Shown here piece after piece: positions 7,950 to 15,288 of a stretch of DNA of 64,000 nt. Where the stretch lies: assembly GCF_900112155.1 (NCBI RefSeq), contig NZ_FOKQ01000004.1, positions 108,675 to 172,674 on the forward strand. Direction: 5' to 3'. This DNA is from Hominimerdicola alba. GTDB lineage: Bacteria > Bacillota > Clostridia > Oscillospirales > Ruminococcaceae. The notes beneath the pieces are model-generated. The model was given only the letters and a program-made list of their open reading frames with translations. It ran no database searches and was not told the origin of the DNA. A program made the position numbers and the translations under genes. Numbering within the stretch: the stretch's first letter is position 1; every line of letters begins with the position of its first letter.

Positions 7950-9659
7950 TTACTTTACAGTAACGGTGACAGCATTCTCGATAGCACTTGATGTATACCA
8001 TTTGCCGTCTACTTTTGCTGCGATCGCTACCTTGTAGGTCTTTCCGGGAGTAAGGTTCTTGGGAGTAGTGTAAGTAGTATCAGTGATATTCTGAGCCTGA
8101 ACTCTCCACTTGCCTGCGAGATAAACTGCTACGCCGTACTGCTCGGCTTTTTCTACTTTATCCCATGTAAATCTTACCTGGTGATACTTCTCGCTGTATT
8201 CAACATTGATATTTGTGGGTGTATATCTAAAATAACGAACATAGGTGTTGTTACCTTCATTTTCGATAACTGCGTATAAAAATGAGTATTCTCCATCGGT
8301 CACAATGGTCGAAAGGTCATTAACATTCATCCAGCCGTCGCCGTTTGGAAGGTGGGCATTAAGTTTTATGCTTTTGAAATTCTCTCCCAGAGTAATTATT
8401 CTCAGGTTCTCACAATCCCTGAACATTTCATTCATACCTGAGTTAAACCGTTCACTCTCTATTACCTTGCTTGTATCAAAGCTGCTCAGATCAAGAACGG
8501 TCAGATTTTTACAAGAATCGAACATAGAATACATATTTTCGACATTGCTTGTATCAAAACTACTCAGATCAAGCGAGGTCAGATTCTCACAATGACTGAA
8601 CATGGATCTCATATCTGTGACATTACTTGTATCAAATCCACTAACATCAAGTGAGATCAAACCATAACATCCATCAAACATATATCCAATATCTGTAACT
8701 TTGCTTGTATCAAAACCACTTACATCAAGAGATGTCAGTTTTAAACAATCCCAGAACATTCCAGACATATCTGTGACTTTGCTGGTGTCAAAGCTACTCA
8801 GATCAAGTGTGGTCAAGTTTCCACAACCGCGGAACATTCCAGACATATCTGTGACTTTGCTGGTTTCAAAGTTGCTCAGATCAATATAAGTTAAACCGGA
8901 ACAATTAGAAAACATGGCATCCATTTCCGTAACATTGCTTGTATCAAAGCTACTAACATCAAGAGAGGTCAGATCACGACACCTAGAGAACATGTATGTC
9001 ATATTTGTCACATTGCTTGTATCAAAGCTGCTAATATCAACAGAGGTCAGCGCTCCACAACCATCGAACATTGCTGACAAACTAGTGACATTGCCAGTGT
9101 CAAAACTGCTAAGATCAAGTGTGGTCAGGCTGGAACAACCATCGAACATTTCCATCATATTTCTGACATTGTTTGTAACAAAATTACCCAGATCAATCGA
9201 TGTCAAATTACTGCAACTACTGAACATTTCCCTCATATTTGTTACATTGCTTGTATCAAAGCTTCTCAAATCAAGAGAAGTCAGCTTATAACACCTGCTG
9301 AACATGAAACTCATATCTGTTACATTGCTTGTATCTGCCTTTGAAAGGTCGATAGAAGTACAATTAAAATAGTCCTTAAACAAGTCTCTGCAATCTTCGG
9401 GGAAAACTGTTCCTTCCTCAGCTACAACGGAACTTACGATCGGTCCAACGCCCAATTCCCTTAATGCATCAGCGTCAACCTCGCCTCTGAGCGTAAGCAC
9501 ACCTGTATCCAAGTCAAATGAATAACATTCTGACTCAAGATCATAAGCCTGTGCTGTTATGACCGACGCTGTGCTGCTCACTGCTGTGTTTGGCAGAACT
9601 GTGCCGCCGAATACTAATGTCAGCGCCATCAGACCTGCTACGATTTTTTTGTTGTTCAT
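7950..9659 (-). CDS. Surface gene 6: DUF285 (BspA family) repeat secreted protein
   Basis: 569 residues. The signal peptide matches the family, but the repeat type differs. Twelve units of about 24 residues (SLDLSSFDTSNVTNM..MF..C..LT) span about 115-415 and belong to the DUF285/BspA lipoprotein repeat family. A short spacer leads to the shared Fn3-like module (YHQVRFTWDKVEKAEQYGVA ... VTVTVK). The ATG chosen follows TAGGAGGGTTCATATT. A longer frame upstream overlaps the leader and is rejected. The 3' region is a recent duplicate of that of gene 7. It shows the C-terminal module attached to unrelated repeats. Confidence 0.85.
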   Translation of the reverse strand: MNNKKIVAGLMALTLVFGGTVLPNTAVSSTASVITAQAYDLESECYSFDLDTGVLTLRGEVDADALRELGVGPIVSSVVAEEGTVFPEDCRDLFKDYFNCTSIDLSKADTSNVTDMSFMFSRCYKLTSLDLRSFDTSNVTNMREMFSSCSNLTSIDLGNFVTNNVRNMMEMFDGCSSLTTLDLSSFDTGNVTSLSAMFDGCGALTSVDISSFDTSNVTNMTYMFSRCRDLTSLDVSSFDTSNVTEMDAMFSNCSGLTYIDLSNFETSKVTDMSGMFRGCGNLTTLDLSSFDTSKVTDMSGMFWDCLKLTSLDVSGFDTSKVTDIGYMFDGCYGLISLDVSGFDTSNVTDMRSMFSHCENLTSLDLSSFDTSNVENMYSMFDSCKNLTVLDLSSFDTSKVIESERFNSGMNEMFRDCENLRIITLGENFKSIKLNAHLPNGDGWMNVNDLSTIVTDGEYSFLYAVIENEGNNTYVRYFRYTPTNINVEYSEKYHQVRFTWDKVEKAEQYGVAVYLAGKWRVQAQNITDTTYTTPKNLTPGKTYKVAIAAKVDGKWYTSSAIENAVTVTVK

Positions 9660-9690
9660 AATATGAACCCTCCTATATAAAAAACAATTT

Positions 9691-9847
9691 AACGACATGG
9701 ACCCGACTAAAAAATTTTTATCCCGACAATAAAAATTACTTATCCCTGCCACTTGTGCTGTGCTTGGCTACACTGACAAGATCGGGATAAATATAATAGC
9801 ACATGTCGTCTATAGTTAATTATATTATATTTTTAACTATTTGTCAA
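9691..9847 (-). promoter_or_regulatory. Promoter and structured leader of surface gene 6
   Basis: TTGACA (9842-9847), 17 bp, TATAAT (9819-9824). The outer stem is GACGACATG/CATGTCGTT. TTTATCCCGA in the 5' half can pair with GGGATAAG, with GTCGGGATAAA, or with AGTCGGG near the closing strand. These three possible partners for one segment make this the clearest case for alternative folds. Confidence 0.7.
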
Positions 9848-9921
9848 TAGGCACGTTCAAAATAAAATTGATCTCTGTGAAGATAATTTTACGCGCCGAT
9901 GGCAGATATATGAGCAATATA

Positions 9922-10001
9922 CGCTCTTGACATATAAAAAAATTATATTGTATAATACATATGACAATATGTACTTTTCGATATAACGGAGGGATAACAA
10001 T
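9922..10001 (+). pseudogene. Duplicated promoter and RBS of the LysR gene, lacking the start codon
   Basis: This stretch is almost identical to 11876-11954, upstream of the LysR gene: TTGACA (9927-9932), spacer with one extra A (18 bp), TATAAT (9951-9956), the ACATATGACA.TATGT dyad, and CGGAGGGATAACAAT. Identity stops exactly where the LysR ATG should be, and the sequence switches to the 3' flank of gene 7. If active, the promoter reads rightward into gene 7 and would make an antisense transcript. Confidence 0.75.
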
Positions 10002-10010
10002 CAAAATACC

Positions 10011-10046
10011 AAAAACAGCGCCCGATTAACTCAGGCGCTGTTGGCA
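10011..10046 (-). terminator. Terminator of surface gene 7
   Basis: Hairpin ACAGCGCC/GGCGCTGT (10015-10041) followed on the minus strand by TTTTTGG. Duplicate of the gene 6 terminator. Confidence 0.75.
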
Positions 10047-10093
10047 TCATGTCAGATTAAAATCCAAAGGTGATAGCTTATGCTGTGCGGATA

Positions 10094-11626
10094 TTACTTT
10101 ACAGTAACGGTGACAGCATTCTTGATAGCATTATTTACATCCCACTGACCATTGACTCTAGCTGCGATAGCAACCTTGTAAGTCTTACCGGGGGTGAGAT
10201 TCTTGGGAGTAGTGTAGGAAGTGCCGGTAATGGTCTGGGTCTGAATCCTCCACTTGCCTGCGAGGTATACTGCGATACCGTATCTGTCAGCATTTTCTAC
10301 CTTGTCCCATGTGAAACGAATCTGGTGATACTGTTCGCTGTAATCAACCTTAATGTTGGTGGGGTATGTTGGATTTGTTGGATTTGAATTCTGGATCTCA
10401 ACACTCACATTTTTTGCATAATCGCCGATGTCTGAATTGTAATTTGAACGATCCTGCATCAGTACGAGATTATATATCTTCTTGCGGTCTGTAAGCTTGA
10501 CGGTCTGCTTGCCTGTACCGTTCATGTATACAGTATTGCCAGAACCAAAGGTTATGTGTGGCGAAGAACAGTCAAAATTACCGCCAACATACATCTTGCC
10601 CGCTTTCATCGTAACATTATCTTTAGTTAAATTATAGTAAGTTTTTACAATGAAGTTTCCACTCACATTAACTACATCGTTGCTGTTTGTCATATCAAGA
10701 CCTGCTTGACTCTCTACAAGTTTGCCACTACTGCTGAGCTTTGCTATCCTGTAATCTCCGATGATATTGAGTTCACCTCCATCCAACTTTGTGGTGCCAC
10801 CCTGCGCGGTGAAAATGCCCGTGATATTCAGCGTTCCGCCACCTAGGTCGATATCACTTAAAAACTGGGTTACATTTCCTGTAATATTCACCGTTTTTCC
10901 ATCCATCACCATGCTAGAGATCTTCAGACCTTTTTGAGTTTTGATGTTCAGATCGGAGATGAGTGGTGTTGTTGAATAGAAATATCCCTCCATATCAATT
11001 GTTCTGTTATTTGTTACTGTAAGTTTAGCTAACTCTCCCTGGTACGAACATTTGATAGTCTGCATTCCTGTGCCGTTTAGGTTCAGTACGGAGTCTCCCA
11101 TCATAGTAAAAGCATTATGATTACCTTCATAAATGTAGTCATAAAGATTGCCGGCAACATTGATCGTCCCCGCGGTGATAATATCGTAGGTATACCATCC
11201 ACTTCTGCCCACCGAGTTTTTCATCTCTGAATGTACGTTCCAAATAAGGTCACCAGTAATGGTTATTGATGCCGAAGAATTCTGCATCACGATATATGCA
11301 TAAGAACTTGCATTTTCCTTACCTATGTACAGATTGCCCTTTACTATCAGTTTTCCAGTGCCGATATCCAGCATACCCGCAGTCATGTACAGGTCACCGT
11401 TAATAGTAAGAGTATTATCGTTGAGGATAATATCGCTGTTAGTTTCTACAGAACCGTCTATCGTCAGATCGGAAGTCAGTTCTTTGACAGATGTCCATGT
11501 TTCAACATCAGCAGCTTGCGCTGTTATAACCGATGCTACGTTGCTCACTACATTACTTGGCACAACCGCGCCGCCGAATACGAATGACAGTGCCAGCAGA
11601 CCTGCTACGATTTTTTTGTTGTTCAT
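10094..11626 (-). CDS. Surface gene 7: secreted protein with beta-helix-like repeats
   Basis: 510 residues: signal peptide (MNNKKIVAGLLALSFVFGG), then about 340 residues of short, irregular repeats rich in G, N and alternating hydrophobics (LTINGDLYMTAG, LIVKGNLYI, LNITGIFTAQGG). These look like a right-handed beta-helix or filament-forming fold. The shared Fn3-like module follows (YHQIRFTWDKVENADRYGIA ... VTVTVK). The ATG follows TGGAGGCTTCAATT. It is the third repeat architecture on the same C-terminal module. The name of the repeat family is not certain. Confidence 0.8.
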   Translation of the reverse strand: MNNKKIVAGLLALSFVFGGAVVPSNVVSNVASVITAQAADVETWTSVKELTSDLTIDGSVETNSDIILNDNTLTINGDLYMTAGMLDIGTGKLIVKGNLYIGKENASSYAYIVMQNSSASITITGDLIWNVHSEMKNSVGRSGWYTYDIITAGTINVAGNLYDYIYEGNHNAFTMMGDSVLNLNGTGMQTIKCSYQGELAKLTVTNNRTIDMEGYFYSTTPLISDLNIKTQKGLKISSMVMDGKTVNITGNVTQFLSDIDLGGGTLNITGIFTAQGGTTKLDGGELNIIGDYRIAKLSSSGKLVESQAGLDMTNSNDVVNVSGNFIVKTYYNLTKDNVTMKAGKMYVGGNFDCSSPHITFGSGNTVYMNGTGKQTVKLTDRKKIYNLVLMQDRSNYNSDIGDYAKNVSVEIQNSNPTNPTYPTNIKVDYSEQYHQIRFTWDKVENADRYGIAVYLAGKWRIQTQTITGTSYTTPKNLTPGKTYKVAIAARVNGQWDVNNAIKNAVTVTVK

Positions 11627-11660
11627 AATTGAAGCCTCCATATAATATAATATTTTTTTA

Positions 11661-11795
11661 AACGACATGAACCCGACTTTTACAATACCTATCCCATCTG
11701 TATGCACTAGCTTTTGCAGTACTGACAAGTTCGGGATAAATGAGACAGATCATATCGCTGCTGTTAATTATATTATAATTTTAACTATTCGTCAA
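11661..11795 (-). promoter_or_regulatory. Promoter and structured leader of surface gene 7
   Basis: TTGACG (11790-11795), 17 bp, TATAAT (11767-11772). The outer stem is AGCGATATG (11751-11759) with CATGTCGTT (11661-11669). The C-G pair of other copies is replaced by U-G, so pairing is kept despite the base change. Inside, TTTATCCCGA may pair with GGGATAGG or with GTCGGG. Confidence 0.7.
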
Positions 11796-11875
11796 TTGAC
11801 GTACTGCAAAATTATGGTATGTTCTTTTAAGAAGTTTTTTGTATGCTAACGGCAATTACATTTATAGGTGATATC

Positions 11876-11946
11876 CGCTCTTGACATATAAAAAATTATA
11901 TTGTATAATACATATGACATTATGTACTTTTCGATATAACGGAGGG
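11876..11946 (+). promoter_or_regulatory. Promoter, dyad operator and RBS of the LysR gene
   Basis: TTGACA (11881-11886), 17 bp, TATAAT (11904-11909). The dyad ACATA-N6-TATGT (11910-11925) overlaps the expected transcription start, a position suited to autoregulation. GGAGGG (11941-11946) lies six bases before the ATG. Confidence 0.75.
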
Positions 11947-11952
11947 ATAACA

Positions 11953-12885
11953 ATGAATTTGACGCATCTTCGGTACATTGTGGAAGTCGAGCGGCTAGGG
12001 TCGATAACCAAAGCTGCTGCGGCGCTTTATATGGGTCAGCCCAACCTTTCAAAGGCTATAAAAGAAATGGAACACGAGGTCGGGATACCGATATTCAAAA
12101 GGTCTGCAAAGGGTGTAGTGCCAACGGACAAGGGCAAGGAGTTTTTGCAGTACGCCAAAGCCATACTCGTTCAGCTTGACAAGATGGAAAATCTTTACAA
12201 GGACAATGTCAGCAACAGGGTGAGCTTTTCTCTGCTTCTGCCACGTGCAAGCTACATCACCCATGCTTTCACCTGTTTTTTGAACAGGGTATCGGACAGG
12301 CAGGCGATGGACATAAAGATAAAGGAAACAAACTCGATGGAAGCTATAAACTCGGTGGTGGAATGCGAGTACGATATGGGCATAATCCGCTATCCCATCG
12401 CATACGAAAGCTTTTTTCTGCCACTGCTGGAGGAGAAAAATCTCACGATACACAACAGCTGGGAGTACGACTATGTGCTGATAATGAGTGCGGACAGTCC
12501 TCTTGCACGGGAGTCTGAGATAACCGAGGAGACCCTTGAAAAGTACATCGAGATACTTCACGGCGACAATACCGTGCCGAATATATCGGCGGTATATCAG
12601 AAGAAAAATGCAGACCTCAATCCTCACAGGCGGCATATTTATGTTTACGAGCGGGGCAGTCAGTTTGATATACTGTCGGATTGTCCCGAATCGTATATGT
12701 GGGTTTCGCCCATGCCCCAGGAGATACTTGACCGCTGCAAGCTTGTACAGCGCAGCACGCCGAAAATCCGCAAAACCAACAAGGATGTGCTGATATATCA
12801 GTCGAGTTACCGTTTGAGTGCAACGGACAATATGTTCGTGAATGAGCTGGAGAAAGTCCGCGGGGAGATAAGCGTATCTGAATAG
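11953..12885 (+). CDS. LysR-family transcriptional regulator
   Basis: 310 residues. The N-terminal winged HTH (about 1-60: MNLTHLRYIVEVERLGSITK ... NLSKAIKEMEHEVGIPIFKR) is typical of LysR, followed by a substrate-binding effector domain. The ATG at 11953 is chosen because it follows GGAGGGATAACA; an upstream TTG in frame is the -35 box itself. It faces away from the surface-gene array and converges on gdhA. Its own promoter has a dyad. A copy of that promoter lies between surface genes 6 and 7, so array expansion reached up to this gene. The effector is unknown. Confidence 0.85.
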   Translation: MNLTHLRYIVEVERLGSITKAAAALYMGQPNLSKAIKEMEHEVGIPIFKRSAKGVVPTDKGKEFLQYAKAILVQLDKMENLYKDNVSNRVSFSLLLPRASYITHAFTCFLNRVSDRQAMDIKIKETNSMEAINSVVECEYDMGIIRYPIAYESFFLPLLEEKNLTIHNSWEYDYVLIMSADSPLARESEITEETLEKYIEILHGDNTVPNISAVYQKKNADLNPHRRHIYVYERGSQFDILSDCPESYMWVSPMPQEILDRCKLVQRSTPKIRKTNKDVLIYQSSYRLSATDNMFVNELEKVRGEISVSE

Positions 12886-12903
12886 GATAGGCGGATATAT
12901 ACA

Positions 12904-12991
12904 CTATACTATTATAATAGTATAGCTGATCACATGATCTTTCGGGAACTGCCAAGGAAACAAAGCGCGCTTTGTTTCCTTGGCAGTTCCC
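12904..12991. repeat. Two perfect palindromes after the LysR gene
   Basis: A 22-bp perfect palindrome (12904-12925) is followed by a 48-bp perfect palindrome (12944-12991) centred on GCGC, with half-site GGGAACTGCCAAGGAAAC. Either would form a strong hairpin and could end transcription from both sides. The TGCCAA(G)GAAA motif recurs at 19455, 19508, 38608, 41230 and 63163, so this may be the most complete copy of an intergenic repeat family. Confidence 0.8.
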
Positions 12992-13008
12992 ATTATATTG
13001 CTTTTCGC

Positions 13009-13040
13009 AAAAAAATATACCCGTCATTACTGACGGGTAT
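13009..13040 (-). terminator. Terminator of gdhA
   Basis: On the minus strand ATACCCGTCA, loop GTAA, TGACGGGTAT, then ATTTTTTTG. Confidence 0.85.
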
Positions 13041-13079
13041 ATTCGATATATAAGGACTATATAGTTTAAATGGCTAGTA

Positions 13080-14429
13080 TTATACCACGCCCTGTGCCTT
13101 CATAGCCTCTGCTACCTTCAGGAAGCCTGCGATGTTTGCGCCTGCTACCAGGTCATCACCCAGACCATACTCATGAGCTGCCTCGATGGAAGCAGAGAAG
13201 ATGTTCTTCATGATCTGGTGCAGCTTAGCATCAACTTCCTCGGAAGTCCAGTTGTATCTCATGGAGTTCTGGCTCATCTCGAGACCGGAAACTGCAACAC
13301 CGCCTGCGTTAACTGCCTTGGAAGGAGCAACGATAGCGCCGTTCTCTCTCAGGTAGGTAACTGCCTCAGCTGTTGTAGGCATATTGGAAACCTCAACATA
13401 GTACTTAACGCCGTTTGTGATGATGTTCTTAGCATCCTCGATAGCGACCTCGTTCTGAGTTGCGCAAGGCATTACGATGTCGACCTTCTGCTCCCAAGGC
13501 TTCTTGCCTGCGAAGAAAGGTACACCGAACTTGTCAGCGTAATCCTGAACTCTGTTTCTGCAGGAAGCTCTCATCTCCAGCAGGTAATCAACCTTCTCGC
13601 CTGTGATGCCGTCCTTGTCGTAGATGTAACCGTCAGGACCGGAGATAGTTACTACCTTACCGCCCAGTTCGTTAACCTTCTTGATAGTACCCCAAGCAAC
13701 GTTACCGAAGCCTGATACTGCAAAGGTCTTGCCCTCGATGCTGTCGCCGAAGTGCTTCAGGAGCTCTACTGCATAGTAAACTGCGCCGTAGCCTGTAGCC
13801 TCAGGCCTGATCAGAGATCCGCCGTACTGCATACCCTTACCTGTCAGAACGCCTACGAACTCGTTTCTGATCCTCTTGTACTGACCGAAGAGGTAGCCGA
13901 TCTCTCTGCCGCCTACACCGATATCTCCGGCAGGAACGTCGGTATCAGCTCCGATGTGCTTGCAAAGCTCAGTCATAAAGCTCTGGCAGAATCTCATAAC
14001 TTCAGCGTCAGACTTGCCCTGAGGGTCAAAGTCGGAACCGCCCTTGCCGCCGCCCATAGGAAGGCTGGTCAGGCTGTTCTTGAAGATCTGCTCGAAGCCC
14101 AGGAACTTGATAACGGAAGCGCATACTGTGGGGTGGAATCTCAGACCACCCTTGTAAGGTCCGATAGCGGAGTTGAACTGGATACGGAAACCTCTGTTTA
14201 CCTGTACCTTGCCGTTGTCATCAACCCAGGGAACGCGGAACATAACCTGTCTCTCAGGCTCAACGATTCTGTCAAAAACGCCTGCATCGATAAGGTCCTG
14301 TCTCTTGTCAGCAACAGGAACAAGGCTCTCAAGAACCTCATATACTGCCTGGTGGAATTCCTTCTCACCGGGGTTTCTCTTCTCGACCTGCTCGTATACC
14401 TTCTGGAGGTACTCATTCTTCAATGCCAT
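13080..14429 (-). CDS. gdhA: NADP-type glutamate dehydrogenase
   Basis: 449 residues, usual length for hexameric bacterial GdhA. It catalyses reductive amination of 2-oxoglutarate with ammonium, the main ammonia-assimilation route in many gut clostridia. The glutamate-binding PMGGGKGGSDFDP and the catalytic lysine region are intact, and the NAD(P)-binding Rossmann part follows (FAVSGFGNVAWGT). The ATG at 14429 follows GGGAG; an in-frame ATG five codons upstream lacks a site. It is single-gene, with its own promoter, hairpin leader and terminator. NADP preference is by family resemblance. Confidence 0.95.
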   Translation of the reverse strand: MALKNEYLQKVYEQVEKRNPGEKEFHQAVYEVLESLVPVADKRQDLIDAGVFDRIVEPERQVMFRVPWVDDNGKVQVNRGFRIQFNSAIGPYKGGLRFHPTVCASVIKFLGFEQIFKNSLTSLPMGGGKGGSDFDPQGKSDAEVMRFCQSFMTELCKHIGADTDVPAGDIGVGGREIGYLFGQYKRIRNEFVGVLTGKGMQYGGSLIRPEATGYGAVYYAVELLKHFGDSIEGKTFAVSGFGNVAWGTIKKVNELGGKVVTISGPDGYIYDKDGITGEKVDYLLEMRASCRNRVQDYADKFGVPFFAGKKPWEQKVDIVMPCATQNEVAIEDAKNIITNGVKYYVEVSNMPTTAEAVTYLRENGAIVAPSKAVNAGGVAVSGLEMSQNSMRYNWTSEEVDAKLHQIMKNIFSASIEAAHEYGLGDDLVAGANIAGFLKVAEAMKAQGVV

Positions 14430-14469
14430 TGTAAAAACTCCCATCTTAAATAAATAAAAATTACTGTCA

Positions 14470-14549
14470 GAGTCCGACTACGGCGTACACTTGTACGCTC
14501 CGGACTCACACTGCCCTATTATTATAGCACACTCTTTTTTATTTTGCAA
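14470..14549 (-). promoter_or_regulatory. gdhA promoter and 5' hairpin leader
   Basis: TTGCAA (14544-14549), 17 bp, TATAAT (14521-14526). The transcript would begin near 14514 and immediately fold GAGTCCG (14501-14507) with CGGACTC (14470-14476), with inner GCGTACA/TGTACGC. No ligand-binding class is recognised. The hairpin may stabilise the mRNA or bind a regulator. Confidence 0.7.
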
Positions 14550-14890
14550 GTATAGAAACACAAAATTTCAGAATATCAGTGAATTTTAGTACATTCGGAA
14601 TAATTATCGCAAAATAGCTCTTTGTATTTATGCAAATAGTCGGAATAGTTCTGTATATTCAAAATATAATCAGCGAAAAATTTTAAAAATAAATGTCGTT
14701 ATAGCGCCTGTTTTACGTGTATTTGCGCAAAATGAATTTTATTTCATCGATTCCTGCAAAATCATCATCACACCGATATCGAGATATGTCAGCGGCGGCA
14801 ATATATGCTGATATCCGTCAGAGAGTATCTGAATTACGGGATATAGTGGAAAAATTTTCCCGTATAAGCATGAAAATATAACCCGATATC
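14550..14890. other. AT-rich intergenic region
   Basis: No gene, repeat or convincing structure was seen between the gdhA promoter and the promoter at 14891. Confidence 0.4.
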
Positions 14891-15288
14891 TTTACATTTT
14901 GCATTTTATATGGTATAATACTTATGACGGAGCCATATTTGCTCCGAATCCGAAACGGACGCGGCGGTGCGTTCTGTTACTGCGGCAGCACGGAGTTCTT
15001 TATACCGACTGACATATATCCGGCTTAACCTATGCCATAGGCAGGGCATAAGTCGGGCATTATATGTGATACATAACAGCGGCGGTCATAGGCAGGATAT
15101 CTGCGGGATATGACCCCAAAAGTATCACCTTATCCAAAGCGGACACTTTCCCTTTCGCACAGGTGCGCAATACCTTATATGTGCGTTGAGGGACAGACGC
15201 GGGAATGTCTGAACGGTAGGGAGATTCTGTGTGAGCCAGCGATGTACGGTACACTGCCTTTCCGTAACATACCGAAAGGACAAGACAG
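14891..15288 (+). ncRNA. Promoter and ~360-nt structured transcript upstream of the NYN gene (unclassified)
   Basis: A sigma-A promoter, TTTACA (14891-14896), 17 bp, TATAAT (14914-14919), starts a non-coding stretch with several hairpins. They are CGGAGC/GCTCCG (14928-14946), TCCG/CGGA (14949-14959), and a three-part nested stem 15012-15067 (ACATATA/TATATGT, CCGGCTTA/TAAGTCGG, TATGCC/GGGCATA). A further one at 15084-15115 has GGTCATA/TATGACC around GCAG/CTGC. CCTTTC/GAAAGG covers the ribosome binding site of the next gene. It could be a long 5' UTR or a separate small RNA. I do not match it to RNase P, tmRNA, SRP, 6S or a known riboswitch. Confidence 0.5.

Noticed and set aside
93-11795. Regular repeats that might be read as a CRISPR array
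   Set aside because: The 69-72 bp periodicity is in coding frame and gives LRR or DUF285 protein units. No identical direct repeats with unique spacers exist.
1-11795. c-di-GMP-I (GEMM) riboswitch upstream of the adhesin-like genes
   Set aside because: The conserved GGCAAACC-type core is absent. Only the general position and presence of an EAL gene in the window suggested it.
11881-11952. Upstream TTG start for the LysR gene
   Set aside because: The TTG is the first part of the -35 box TTGACA. The ATG at 11953 has the RBS.
15060-15254. Minus-strand frame of 64 codons in the structured region
   Set aside because: No RBS, unusual composition, and the region folds as nested hairpins on the plus strand.
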